NCBI GenBank assembly: GCA_033964015.1
Contig: CM066912.1
Span: 29,412,532-29,476,531, forward strand
DNA: 64,000 nt
Source of the DNA: Scolanthus callimorphus
Taxonomy: Eukaryota > Cnidaria > Anthozoa > Actiniaria > Edwardsiidae
Reading direction: 5' to 3'
In this document: one piece after another, positions 1 to 11,827 of the stretch
Layout of the letters: each line of letters begins with the position of its first letter
Numbering within the stretch: the stretch's first letter is position 1
Program-made: the position numbers and the translations under genes
The notes under the pieces: generated by a model
What the model saw: only the letters and a program-made list of their open reading frames with translations
Told to the model about the DNA's origin: nothing
The model's database searches: none

Positions 1-60
1 GGAAGACTCTAAAGCAACCATGTAAACCATGTACACATGGGAATCCCTTTCATTCGCACA

Positions 61-115
61 TAAAATTTTATAACCAGGAGCTCCGCTTTTAGCCAGTGGC
101 TAAATCTATATATCA
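61..115 (+). repeat. Fragment of dispersed repeat (family also at 1.69 kb and 52.5 kb)
   Basis: A short piece containing 'ctccgcttttagccagtgg' matches the end of the longer repeat at 52521-52755, and in reverse orientation the one at 1693-1924. Nothing coding is visible from 1 to 816 beyond this. A polymorphic-looking 'aagcgctatataag' stretch near 583 resembles the 3' end of a SINE-like family but cannot be assigned. Confidence 0.6.
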
Positions 116-816
116 ATGATTCTTTCTCACTTTAAGCCATTTTCAAGTTTCAATTAGCAAACATTCAAACAACTGAGTACAAATTTGTACGCTTCTGTAT
201 GTATTTCGAGGCTGAGTTTATCTTTGTCGTGGAAAGCGGTGTTCGCTAGTAAATCTTGTATAGGGTAAAACGTCGAAGAAATTGCATGAAAATGCCTGTA
301 TACGTAAGTATACGCTGAGGCTGGATCCAAAGGCGGATCTGTCAACCAAGGGACCATTGCAGCTTTGTCTTTCGGATGAGGCAATAAACCGAGGTCCCGT
401 CTCTCAATACACTTCACCAAAGCGGATCATGAGGGACGTTAAAGAACCACTGGGCTTGCTCAGTGACAGAACTCCCTACAATATATGATATGTAACCCCA
501 CTCATGATTGTAAACTGCACTGTAAAACTGCAGTCCAGATCTTGTAAAGCAACGTGTAAAGCACTTAGAGCCTATGGAATCAAGCGCTATATAAGCACAT
601 ACATTTATTTATTTTTATTTAATCTTCAGTCTTATTTGTCTGATTATTAAACTTCAGGTGGCTATGGTCTTGATCAGGAAACAGAGAGAACAGAGAGAAC
701 GGTTAGTTGCTACCTTTTCTCAGACTTTATTGTACTAGCAGAAACATTTATCTTTCCAAACACCACACGAAATACCGCAGTCGTTTGAAATTTGCTCTAT
801 TTGTTCATTAATCTAG

Positions 817-2100
817 TCCACCTCGGAAGACACGCGGCAAAATAGCCTCGCCAACTTTATGATGGCAATCCACAACACCTCCGTGCGTGCTAAAGAAGTC
901 CTACACAATTTCCGTCGTCGTACCATTGACGCGGGTACCCTGCTGCAAGCACCAGACGAGGGGAGTCAGGGACAAGCAGAGGAAGGCGAGCAAGGGCTGA
1001 TAGAGGCCACCCAGGGTGAGGAGGATGGAGAAGGAAACACTCACAACGAGGATGAGGAGGATTATGGTGTGGGCGAGATGGAATCTACATCTGAGAGAAT
1101 TGAACAAAGGTATGATACCCCTTCCAGGGCCGGTTAGTAAGATTGTAGGCTGCTGGAAACGGGATCCCGGTATATAAACACAACACAAGATTTTATCAGG
1201 ATTGCGGTCGTGGCGCAAGCCATCACGGCAAACGGGCCAGACAGCTTGTTATAATTGCCTAGCCATGATGGTTTGCCTCAGTGTAAACTGGGCCAAGTTT
1301 GGGTCCGGAGTTCGAGCCGATTTCAGATGAGTGTCGAAAACTAAACGCAATACAAAACCACTAGCCAATCAGGAGTGGAAACCATTCAACAACAAACCAA
1401 TCAGGAGTCGAAGTAAGTCAGACTCCTCTCGACCAATACAAACTCTGACTTAACGCATGTCAGGTTTACTTTCGACTCTATCACTCACTCACATATGTTC
1501 TGTCACTCACTCACAAGCAATGACTATTTTTTCCTTACAGGCCGAAAAGGCGTAGTCTGTGTACACGTGTATGCCTGACTATGTTCCGTTTTACCATCGC
1601 CATGGTCCTTCTGGTTTTCATCTTCCTTGGTTGCGTGGCGTATCTTAACGAGTTCACTGCCTACAAGATTCACCGTGATCAGGTAGGATTAATATAGACT
1701 TAGCCACTGGCTAAAAGCGGAGCTCCCGGTTACATATTTTTCTGTGTTGGGGTCTTGGTTTACCTGTGTGGGGGCGCGCAGACACGGACGCGCCAACGAT
1801 ACCCAAATGGGAATACCGCTGAACCATGAAAAATGAAGTCGATCGTTATACCTGAGTTCTACTTTGAGCTATTGTATTCTTACTGCGATACATATGGTGC
1901 TCCGCTCTAAGGAGCTCCGCTTTTTTCTCACACTAAAGCCTCAAAGCGTTTCACAGCACTGGATATTATCAGCTACATCCCTAGAAGGCCTAATTCAAAA
2001 TATTTACTATTGTTTATTTATTTTGTATTTCAAGGTCCCACGTTGGCTTCGCGAGGTGCTCGAGCCGTTTTTGGACACCCCTCGTTCCCTGCATAGCTGA
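817..2100 (+). CDS. C-terminal exons of an unidentified single-pass membrane protein (5' end not found)
   Basis: Three exons, 817-1109, 1541-1682 and 2035-2100, join in frame across consensus GT/AG junctions (phases 2 and 0) and end in TGA. The reading gives about 97 residues rich in Asp/Glu/Gln/Gly, then a basic PKRRS patch. After that comes one strongly hydrophobic segment (MFRFTIAMVLLVFIFLGCVA) that looks like a membrane anchor, and a short tail ending in PFLDTPRSLHS. The first exon is open from an acceptor at 816, so earlier exons probably lie to the left or were not recognised. A basic segment before the anchor and a short tail after it would suit a type II or tail-anchored protein, but the topology is inference. 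I do not recognise the family. Confidence 0.5.
1693..1924 (-). repeat. Dispersed repeat, inverted relative to the copy at 52521-52755
   Basis: About 230 bp in the last intron of the membrane-protein gene. It is nearly identical in reverse complement to a block in a NOWA intron, sharing for example 'gcgcgcagacacggacgcgc' and the end 'gccactggctaaaagcgg'. The high identity between copies 50 kb apart suggests recent mobility. Confidence 0.75.
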
Positions 2101-2375
2101 GTATGCCCGTATTTAATTAACAATGTTGCATCCATAGCCTTAGCTATATAGCTACTGTAAATAGAGAGAACATATTATAGCTATACGTGGGAGTCCAGTG
2201 TAGTGAAGTATTGCTGATTGTATGATCACAATGTACAAATTTGAACATAAGAGCTTATTTACTAATAAGAGAAATACATATTAAGATTTTTGTGGATGTT
2301 TTGTATCATCTTCATTCTAACACTTACCCCAAGTCATCTTCTGTCATTCTCGCACCCAGGTGCATTCTCGAACCC

Positions 2376-2700
2376 AGAGCTCCCCGGCTCTTTTCCTCGC
2401 AGGGGAGGCTCTGGTGACAGCCACTGACGCATGCGCGAGATTTAATACAGAGCCGCAGAGAGAAGACCTTTCAGCGCATGCTCCAACGTTCAAAATCAGC
2501 CAATCAGCGAGGGCCCTCAAATGGCCGCCATCAGAGCCTCCCCTGCGAAGTGCAAGCCAAGGAGCTCTGGGTACGAGAATGACCCAGGTGGTGAGCCTCC
2601 CCTGTAGGCATGCGCTGAAAGGTCTTTCTCTCTGTGGCTCTGTATTAATTCTCGCGCATGCGTCAGTGGCTGTCACCACTTGGTTCGAGAATGGTCCTCT
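2376..2700. repeat. Foldback (MITE-like) element
   Basis: Two arms of roughly 70 bp (about 2408-2480 and 2600-2682) are reverse complements around the segments 'cactgacgcatgcgcgag' and 'gcgcatgcgtcagtg'. Long open frames on both strands here come from this symmetry. A fragment of the same family lies at 39335-39380. The rest of 2101-3828 shows only this element, the NME5 3' region and a poly-C run near 3550. Confidence 0.7.
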
Positions 2701-3828
2701 GTGATTTTTCGGATTTTGTGCAATTTTCAGAGAGCGAGAAATGGACAAGGAAAGTCTATAGGGCCTGTTTATGAGCCTGGTTAAACGGAAGATGTCTTTT
2801 GTTCAATTTTCCTCAGAAAAAAAGTTTAGCCCGGTTATAACCAGGCCAGCCTGGGTCATGTAAAAATTTCAAGGTTGTCTCCAGATTTTTGAAATCATTG
2901 GGGTTGTTGTCCCTGCCCTTGTGTTAGATACAGGCCTGCTTGCAGGCGATTTGTGGATGGTGTTAGAAAGTTTGCCATATATTAGGTTTCTAATTAACGT
3001 GGAATTCAATGACTGAAAGCTGAATTCGATAAAAACACAGCTTACACCTGCGCTCGAATCATTTCACTAAAATATCAAGTCTTTGCTATGGGATTCAAGA
3101 ACAATTCATCACTTAAATTTTATTTGTCGCTTCGTGACTCATGTGATATCAATTTTCATGTGGAATTTGCTGTGGAATTCACTTGTCATGTGATGAATTT
3201 ATCATTCTATAAAACTAATTATTTTTCATAAAATCCTGCTATCTGCTTCATATTGAAAAAAGAAAGAATTGATAGAATCCAACTATATTTATTTGATGAT
3301 TAAAAAGTAATTTATTATACCTATTTGCATTCAAATAAAAAAAGTATTTTGACCACCTACTAAGGTTGTGTACATTTTTTCAATGGGAGGTGGTAAACAA
3401 TAAATATTCTATCAAAGCAACATCCTTCATGCATAGGCAACAGAAGCAAAAAACATGGGGGGCCACGGTACCAAAATATCAGAGACGTTTACTAAGAAGT
3501 TACTGAGTTTGTTGTTAGCCATAGAACAACTTATTGTGGGGGCTAGTGCACCCCCCCCCCCCCAAGTTCTGCTGCCCATGTTGTGTCACATAGATGAGTG
3601 CTTGTGAAGCCCGAGTGATTACATAGCACTTAATAAAACATGGAACATTCTAGAGACAGTTTTCAATTTTTGACAACATCCAACCCTGATATTTTACATC
3701 AACATCAAAGACTACTTTACAAAACCATATTTCACTGAGCATACACTACTACAGAAAAATGTTCTATGTACATCAAATATAATACTCTTTAGCTAAGCCA
3801 CAAGCAATGTTTGGATTGATATTTTGCG

Positions 3829-5896
3829 TTAGTCTTGCGGCTCTTCGACCATATATGCTTCCTCATTAATACGTGGCTTATTGGGATTATTCTCAATTAG
3901 CCAGTCTGCTAGCCAGAGCTGAAAAAATACAAAGAAACAATCTGATTATTAATTAGCCTGAATAAAAGCTGTCATCTCCCTACACACCAAATCATGTTAC
4001 AGTCTGAGAAAAAACGACTAACACTGACTTCCAAAACGTGACTAAAAATTGTGTGATTTTTTCAGGACCTTGAGAAGCAAAGTTCCCCTCCTATTTAAAA
4101 CTTATCCCCACTTTTGTATATGGAGTCCTGTCACTTTCCTTGGGTTTCTTTGCTCTTAAAGGGCCTCTCGCATGCTTAATATTCTTCCACCATGGACATA
4201 AAATAAGTAAAATTGTAACCGTGAAAACACACATACATTTGCCCGTAGTAATCAAAATAATCCTCCAGAGTAATAGGAAAACGTTTCAAGTGTTAGAAAA
4301 ATGCAATTCTAGGTTGTTTTGACCTGTTATCAAGAGGATGGAATTGGATTGCGATTTGAGCTATTTTCTTGTCAGAGAGGTAGCCAGCAAGCATGCGAGA
4401 GCCCCTTTAAAGTTGGTGGGAAAGCTTGCTACTTCCCATCTAATGCACCAGGAGTATAACCAACATCAAACAGGTAAGATTTTGTTAATTAAAATACTTA
4501 CAACTGGATCTGCAGGCTTTTTCTTGCATAGCTCAGTCAGTCCTTTTAGGAGTGTTGGGTTAACAGTTTTGGTCAGGTAGTCTTTGGCAGCTTGTCCAGA
4601 TGACACAGGTTCTACTACAGCTGCAAACAAAAAGTATTCATTAAATCTTAAATAGCTGGGTGTATATCCAGAAATTTGGGTAGGGTCACATGTTTTCTAA
4701 GATGCCTTTCAGTCGTTTTTTTTTTTTTTAGCTTGAACTGGATACTAGAAAACTAAACCCTGGGATAAGTGACCTTTCTGAGTTTCAAGTTCTCTTGCTG
4801 AAGGGACCTCATTTCTGGGACTTTGAGAAAGATATCTGAAGGTGGAATATGTTCTCACTTGCTCACTACCTCGTTAACATTTTATACACCTAAAAGGTGT
4901 GACCAAGCTGAAAACTATGGTGATTTTGTATGTAAGCAAAGGTTTTATGGTTGGATGTCCTTCCTAGCACCAACCTATTCTGCAAACCACATTACATTAC
5001 CAGTAAATTATCATTGTCGCTTCACTTACTATCAGGGAAGAAGAAATGTATCTCCCTTTCAGCACTTGTTGTCCCATCACTGCCATGTAGTGCATTCCGT
5101 GTACTGTCTGTACCATATATAGCTCGTAAACTATCACAGGAAGCAAGAACAGAAACTATAAGTTGGAATCACACAATACAAGTTAGCCTTTGGCCCTACC
5201 TATGCAGCTTACATACTCGGGTATTGTGTGGTTCCAGAAAATATCCATACCCCCACCACGGAAAGGTGTTGAAAAGTGACCCCCCCACCCCTCTGGAATT
5301 TCCAAGGAAAAATACAGTATTTGTATGGAAATGATCAGGTAAATTGACTCCCCCACCCCTCCGGAATTTGCAATGCCCTTCCGTAGGGGGGTATGGATAA
5401 TATCTGGAACCACATATGCATGTGCCATTAAAACCATGTTGCTCACCTTTCTGGTGCTTGGTCTCTTGCTTTCTGTGTATTTGTGGGCCCTATAAGCTGC
5501 CTCCAGTAAGAAATTGCATTTTCTCTTGCCAATAAAAGAGCCATGATTGGCCCACTACTCATGTACGCCACCAGACTGGGGAAAAACATCTTGCCATAGT
5601 GCTCAGCGTAAAAGTCACTTGTTTGTTCTGGAGTAAGATTAACTCTTCTTTTCTAGATATTTTCAAAAAGATAAAATGTAAGGTGAAATAAATCTAGCTT
5701 CCCATCGAAAAGTGACAAAAAGGAATTTGTGTAAAAAGAGAAAGTTTTTTACCTGTAAAATTGTGAACCCATGTTGCAAGATAATTTCCTCAATTTCGTC
5801 GCTTTTATGAACAGCATCAGGCTTTATAAGAGCCAAAGTCGTCTCTATACATATAGCAGGAGACGATAGGACCCCTGATTTCGCTTCAGCAGGCAT
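3829..5896 (-). CDS. NME5: Nucleoside diphosphate kinase homolog 5 (NME5), complete, five exons
   Basis: Exons on the minus strand are 5896-5753, 5652-5447, 5130-5030, 4620-4502 and 3918-3829. All junctions are GT-AG and in phase, and the total is 219 codons against about 212 in human. The NDK-like fold opens with ETTLALIKPDAVHKSDEIEE and continues through EHYGKMFFPSLVAYMSSGP, SLRAIYGTDSTRNALHGSD and AEREIHFFFPD. The invariant catalytic NDK motif appears as NALHGSD. The C-terminal part (SSGQAAKDYL ... GLTELCKKKPADPV ... WLADWLIENNPNKPRI) is the Dpy-30-type helix pair that marks NME5 among NDKs. NME5 proteins belong to ciliary and flagellar axonemes (radial spoke), and catalytic activity in the group is doubtful. 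Introns hold two foldback elements. The gene is divergent from SNRPE. Confidence 0.95.
4155..4412. repeat. Foldback element in NME5 intron 4
   Basis: Terminal inverted repeats 'cttaaagggcctctcgcatg' and its near reverse complement ending at 4412 bound about 258 bp. There is no coding content of its own, and it lies wholly within the intron. Confidence 0.65.
5225..5414. repeat. Foldback element, TGTGGTTCCAGAAA family, copy 1
   Basis: About 190 bp in NME5 intron 2, bounded by 'tgtggttccagaaaatatcc' and its reverse complement ending '...atctggaaccaca'. The interior is C-rich with 'acccctctggaattt' motifs. A second copy lies in reverse orientation at about 57230-57382. Confidence 0.8.
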
Positions 5897-6233
5897 ATTT
5901 ACTACAAAAAATGTCGACTTCCGTGCAGATAATAAACGTCGTTTTCAAAACAAAATGGCGGACAGTATATATTTCTTGTTGTCATGACTACTTTCAACTA
6001 CTTTAGGAATAGAAAGTTCCGCTGACCCAAAAGACTCGCATTACCCATAAACCCTCGCAAAACCCGTGTGTTGCCATAACAAAGTACCCAGCATGCTTTT
6101 CGATCGCAAAACGTAAGGAAACGTTTCCCCACAATGCCTTGCGAATTGTAGTCGCCATTTTGAAACTTCTAAAGAAGAAAGCGGCTCAATCCTAACAACA
6201 AATTCGTATCTTTAAGAAGAAGAAGGAAAAAAT
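5897..6233. promoter_or_regulatory. Probable bidirectional promoter between NME5 and SNRPE
   Basis: The 337 bp separating the two start codons must hold both transcription starts. Two ATGGCGG-type motifs, 'caaaatggcggac' near 5950 and one overlapping the SNRPE start, resemble YY1 sites common in housekeeping promoters. No TATA box is obvious. That the interval works in both directions is inferred from spacing only. Confidence 0.55.
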
Positions 6234-9181
6234 ATGGCGGCATACAAAGGGCAGAAAGTTCAGAAAGTTATGGTTCAACCTATTGTATCCTTTTGTCTGA
6301 TTTTTTAACGTTTCGATGGGTGATTGTCAAAGCAAACGCTTCGGCATTCGAGCACGTGTAGTCCGAGATAATTTTTGATAATTTTACTTGCCTTTTTATA
6401 CCGTTGATTACCACTTATTGATATGCATGTTAGTTTATTTTATATGTCCTTGATGTCTGGAAAATCGAGTGAAAATTAGGCATTTTGAAAGACATTCAAG
6501 TTTTCCTTATGTTTGTCTGGGTGCCAACTTCATTTTGCTGCATTACATTAATATAATGGTGCTCTTTTCCAAACTTGAGCAGTCCTTCTTCTTAAAACTC
6601 AATGTTTAGATTATTTTCAAACCTGAAAGAAATATGATGTTCATAAGTGCGATTATCCTATTCCTTGACTTGTATTTCAGAACCTTATTTTTAGGTATCT
6701 TCAAAATGTAAGTATTTACTGCCCTATTCAGTTGAGTGTGGAATGGCAATAGTTTTGTGTCTCAAAAAGCATGTTGTCAAGGACGGTTCATAATGTTGTG
6801 AAGGAATGTTGTGACAAAGTTTCAAAATCAGCTTAAGTTTTTGACATTCTAATCATACTTAAATTGCAGAGGTCAAGAGTCCAGATTTGGCTTTACGAGC
6901 AGGTCAATATGAGAATTGAAGGACACATCATTGTAAGTAAAGCAATTGGTTTTCAACCTTGGAAGTCATCACTTCCTTTAGCAATTTTTTTAGATTTCAG
7001 CTACAGTCGGAGCTCTCGTAAGCAACCACCTCGGGAACTGAAAATTGCAGTCGTTAATGGAGCTGGTCGCTTACAAGAACGGCTCTCGTAAGCGACCACC
7101 AAGTGGCTTCCTACTTGAAAAATAGGTGTTGGTTGCTTACGAGAGCTTAGTAGTATAATAAATCTAGAAAATTTCATGTGATACTAATGCTTAAAATAGT
7201 TTAATTTATTTTTCCGACTTTAATTAAGAATAGATAACCGCAAATGTAGATAGAAAATAGCATTTCACCGGTGCAGCTTGTATCAGTTTAGATATTTATG
7301 AGGTGATGACTGATGTTTTAAAGACAAAAAGTATTGTGGTCGCCTACGAGAGCTTAAAAACAATAGAAAATCTCTGCTGGTGATTTGAAATTGTGGTCGC
7401 TAACGGAGCTGGTCGCATTGATAAGGCGGTAAGTAAGTAAGTAAGTAAGTAAAAGCTTTATGTATGCACGGTAGATCCTTCAGGTAGACTATAATAATAC
7501 TCTATAGAGAAATCTATTTACAAGATCTCTTTAGCTTACAAGAGCTTGAAATAAGTTTATGTGACATTTCAAACAGGGTTTCAGGAAAATGGTCTTTATG
7601 GGAGTTGGTCGCTTACGAGAGCGGTCGCACAGAGAGCTTCGACTGTATTGTCTGTAGTAACAGCAATAACTGATAAGTTGGGGAAACAAAAGGAAATAAT
7701 TTTCAAAGATCCTTAGGACTGCTGTGGACTATCTTGGTAAAATTGTGTGTTGTTATCTACTGTACCTAGCTCATGAGAAAGTTGAAATCAGATCAACAAA
7801 ACAATGCCTTGAGTTACCTTAACTACTGTTGCTTAGCTGTATTCTAGTTGAGATGCACTGAGGCAAACTATGTTATTGCACAAAGGTAACTTTTCTTTGA
7901 AAATTCTTAATTTTGTTTAAGGGATTTGATGAGTACATGAATCTAGTCCTGGATGACGCAGAAGAAGTTCACCTCAAAACCAAGAACAGGAGACCATTAG
8001 GTGAGAAAGTGTATGTAACTAACAAGGATGGCAGGGGGGGCTGAGTTTAGTGAAAATGTATGAAAACTTGGTCAAATGTGGGAGGCTAAATTGAAATCAA
8101 CATGTTTGTTGATTTCTTTTAATTCTGAGCCCTGTTAGTATTTTACTTTACGATGGATCTTCTCATAATTGTGATGGAATTCAAAGCAACCAAATTCAGC
8201 TGTTTGCATCCGAGCGTAGACCACTAGGGAGAATAGATCATCTTTAGGGAGCAGGTCAAAACACATGCCCCAGATTAAAAGCTTATTTACCCATGGACAA
8301 TTCATCAGCTAAGAGTTACAATTATTATTTATTATAAAAGAGAAACTAACTATACTTTAATCCTAACTACTTTAACTATAATTACAAACTATGATTAAAA
8401 GCTGCTTTCCACGAATGCTGTGCACTAAAGTGTTTACTTAAGGTGGCTCCCGAGTATTTATTTCAGAAATAGACCTCAACTTCTAGCGTACGTTTGACCC
8501 TGAAAAAATCTTCCGATTTCCATAATTGTTCTCACAGAGCTTAAGCAACCTCTGCACTACCAAATGGTGTAGTTCATTTGATATATTAAGCTCGTCTGTC
8601 TTGGGTATTTTAAATTTTCCAAAGGAGGTGTTTTTAGAATAATTGTTATAACTTGAAAATTCGAGCGTGAATGCTCTTACTACTCTTCCCAGTAGACCGT
8701 TACACCTCTCGATTTTTCTGCCCGCCGGCAGCTGTCTAAAATTGATCGGGTGATCAACTTTTTTGTACCACGTGATGGGTTGCTTATGTACCACGTGATC
8801 AACCGTTTTGGGTGCAGAGGTTGCTAAAGTTCTGTGAAAACAATTATGGAAATCGGAAGATTTTTTCAGGGTCAAACATACGCTAGAAGTTGAGGTCTAT
8901 TTCTGCAATAAATACTCGGGAGCCACCTTAATAAGCGATACCTTTCCAGGGCTTGATCTTAACTTTGAACGTAATAGTCAAATGCAAACAGCTGTATGGT
9001 ACACAACCGCTGGACTAGAGGTTGGAGGACCTTACAGACAGCATTTGGATAAAGTAAACTGCTGATGCACAGTAGTTCCATGTCCTGAATTTCTCTAAGA
9101 TTTGTTATCTCTTTCGTTCCAGGAAGGATCTTAATAAAGGGAGACAATATCACTCTACTCATGAATGCAACACCAAGCTAA
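6234..9181 (+). CDS. SNRPE: Small nuclear ribonucleoprotein E (SmE), complete, five exons
   Basis: Exons 6234-6284, 6681-6707, 6870-6932, 7922-8000 and 9123-9181 join in phase to 92 residues, the same length as human SmE. The protein begins [17 protein letters not shown]. Sm motif 1 follows ([27 protein letters not shown], then [15 protein letters not shown]) and then Sm motif 2 ([14 protein letters not shown]), ending in NATPS. SmE is one of seven Sm proteins forming the ring around the uridine-rich site of spliceosomal snRNAs. Introns 3 and 4 contain foldback elements. Every residue typical of the family that I checked is present, and there is no frame disruption. Confidence 0.97.
7001..7647. 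repeat. Foldback element in SNRPE intron 3
   Basis: The ends 'ctacagtcggagctctcgta' and '...gagagcttcgactgta' are inverted repeats. The interior carries several degenerate copies of 'ggtcgcttacgagagc' in both orientations. A GTAA microsatellite lies at about 7431-7452. Confidence 0.7.
8438..8931. repeat. Foldback element with ~115-bp terminal inverted repeats in SNRPE intron 4
   Basis: It starts 'taaggtggctcccgagtatt' and ends 'aatactcgggagccacctta'. The arms continue as inverted copies through 'gacctcaacttctagcgta' and 'aaatcggaagattttttcag'. The interior contains two 'taccacgtgat' palindromic boxes. A long minus-strand frame across it is an artefact of the symmetry. Confidence 0.85.
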
Positions 9182-9844
9182 AAATATCCAGCACTAAAAT
9201 CTACGTCCAGTAACATGGCTAAACTGCAAGTACAAACTTTTTTTTACTAAGAAAACATTACCAGGAGACTACAAAGAAGTGTGAAGCGAAGAAGAATTCA
9301 AAGGTGAAGGAAGTGCATGAATCCAGGAGAAATGTTAGAAGTGTATTATTTGCTATTAGAAAATAGAAACAGACACAAGTCCCATGTGCAGAGATGCCAA
9401 CTCTCACATTTTGCAAGAGACTCACATATTTTAGCCTGATCTCCTGTTTTTTTCATTATTTTCATTCATTTACTGTATTTCTCCCACATTTTGATGGGCT
9501 GTTCTCATACAGTTGTTGTATTTCCGCTAAAGTCTTCCACTTTGCTATTCAATCGGGTCGGCATCTCTGAATATGGGTCATTGTATGATCATTTGCAGTT
9601 GAATTTGTTGTAAAAGCGAAAATCTAAAGAATTTAGCAAGTCTGTGCTGTCTATGAAAAGCCAAAGTGAGTTATAGAAAGGAAATAGGACATGACAATCC
9701 TGGATTGTTTGAACTTTCTTAGACATGTGATTCGTGATTGTTGTAATTGCATATCCTTGCCTCCAAGAGTATAGATTGACAGCACAGCATTGCCAAAAAC
9801 AAAGCACAGATCCCTGCGATGCTATGAATTTGGCTGTAAAAAAA

Positions 9845-10020
9845 ATTGTAGTTGTTCCTTCGTAAATTATTTTCAAGAGAGGTGGAGAGCTTTTCCATTT
9901 TTGGAAAGGGGTGTATTTTCCCAATTGAAATCGGAATTTTTGCAGAAACCCATCCATTGGAAAAACCAAGTTCCTCATGGCACAAAAAGAATCATGCATC
10001 TGTATTTAAAGCCTGGTATA
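9845..10020. repeat. Diverged copy of the family duplicated at 63.3-63.8 kb
   Basis: Contains 'tttgcagaaacccatccatt' followed by 'cctcatggcacaaaaagaat', matching the 'ctgcagcaacccattcatga ... ctcatggcac' core at 63365-63405. I see nothing coding from 9182 to 12729 apart from this and the two elements at 11.2-11.8 kb. Confidence 0.5.
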
Positions 10021-11230
10021 CATGTGTGACTGAGTAGCAACATTATAACACACACACTTTGTAACTGCAACAGGTTGTTACAGTAATGTGAACCAAGCTT
10101 GATTAATACCCACATAACTGTCACACTTCCAAGTTCAAGTTCAAATGCATTAGGTTGACTAATTCTTTTTGAGCTACATATAGTTCAGAGTAGCAAGCGT
10201 TTTGCACATACATCTACATTGTAGCATGGCAGGTCACAAAAGCAATGTGATGGTAATGGACTGTTCCATTTGATATCTGGATTTTTGTATTTAACCCTGG
10301 AATTTCCACAGGGCCTTTCTTGTTGCCCCAAAATTTCCAGAAGGCATTCATTCTGGATTTTCCTCAGGGGTTTGCTTCTAATTTCAGCAGTTGTTGTGTC
10401 CAAAAAATCTTTTTTTTTGGAATAGGCCACCTCCAATGAGCGTTTGAGTACATTTTGTACCATTGTATTCTAGCTGAGCCTTATTATGCAAAGGAAACTG
10501 TTACTGAGTGCTTGCAGAAACATATAACTTAGTTGAAACATGTAACGGTTAACCAAGCTGTGGATTATTTGTATCGAGTTTATGACCATATTTGGTCAAT
10601 AATGAACTCTCGACTGCTAGCCCAAGCAGGTTTTCTTCATAATATCTCATTTTTCAAAGTAGAGCAAAAGTGGTAAGTGATAATATAATAACATCTAACA
10701 ACTTGAAGCCTTTCAACAACATTATTTTAAAAATCTGTTCAATTGTTTATTCTGCGAATATTCCGCAGCTCGGCACTAAAGCAATGTATGTGTGTTGCAT
10801 GTTTCAACTCACTTAGGCCAGTTTTAAACGTCGAACGTAATTCTGTCGCGCTAAATAGATTAGGTTCATTAGCCAGTAAAAACAAGTAATTTCGATAGGA
10901 GTGATTTTATGAGGTTAGTATAGCATGTCTGGCGAATTGAGAAGATCTCAGCCCTGATTTTAAAAGCGCTGGAAGGATTCAAAATTTTAATTTAGCACGG
11001 CAGTAGCACGGCGTTGGCACGGCAGATAGTGCCGTTCCTAATGCAAATGAGCTCAAGACAATAGCTCTAACTAACTAAACAATGGGAAATTGACATTTAG
11101 TGCGACAAGAATTAAGTTCGACGTCTAAAACTAGCCTTTCTGGCGCTTGTTAATAGAGTGATTCTCTTTCATAGTTGACATGGGTGTAGCCAGGTGCTCC
11201 TTTCCAGCTTTCCGATTTTTTTTTTCTTAC

Positions 11231-11504
11231 AGCTGTTTCAGGTATAACACGCGACAGTTGGGTTTTCTGTGCTGTCCATCAATGCAATCCGTGTCCGTGT
11301 GAGCCAATCATATCCTTACTCAGTGCATTCGATTGGCTTCCCTTGCGAGACATGTCGCGACAGAAGCCAATTCACTGCACTAGGCGAAACTAGGCAAGGA
11401 TCTGATTGGCTCACTTGGTTGGATTGACTACACAGGAAAACCCAACTGCCAAAAGCTCTCTCGATGTTTTGAACACGCTGGGTCGCGTGTTACCTGAAAC
11501 AGCT
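11231..11504. repeat. Foldback element
   Basis: The ends 'agctgtttcaggtataacac' and its near reverse complement '...tgttacctgaaacagct' enclose about 270 bp. Internal inverted segments 'gtgagccaatcatatcctta' and 'aaggatctgattggctcac' are also present. Confidence 0.8.
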
Positions 11505-11531
11505 GCATGTTTACTGCATTTTTCTTCTAAT

Positions 11532-11827
11532 TAACAATTAGACCTCGAGGCCGAATGTGCTATGATGAATAGACCATGAGGCCGAAGGCCGAATGGTCTA
11601 TTGATATCATAGCACATGAGGACGAGAGGTCTAATTGTTTTAGTATAAACCAACTAGTTGGTCGGATTTGGCAATGAATTCCATTATTTTATGTTGAAAA
11701 AATCAAGTTTTCTTGCAAAGAAAGGTGGTGGTTTTGCCAGGCACGGTCTATCACTAATAGACCATTAGTAGCTCAGCCAATCAGAATGCAGGATTTGTAA
11801 TAGACCATTAGTTGGTTTATACTAAAA
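11532..11827. repeat. Composite foldback element, copy 1 (inverted copy at ~54645-54935)
   Basis: Two adjoining hairpins make up the element. One is bounded by 'acaattagacctcgaggcc' and its complement, the other by 'ttttagtataaaccaacta' and its complement. The same two blocks occur in the same relation but opposite orientation at 54.6-54.9 kb, so the pair moves as one unit. Confidence 0.75.

Noticed and set aside
1255..1325. 'ggagttcgagccgattt', resembling a tRNA B box
   Set aside because: No matching A box at the right distance and no cloverleaf could be formed; no tRNA gene is supported.
2344..2748. Open frames over 100 codons on both strands
   Set aside because: Both arise from the symmetric arms of one foldback element; the two translations mirror each other.
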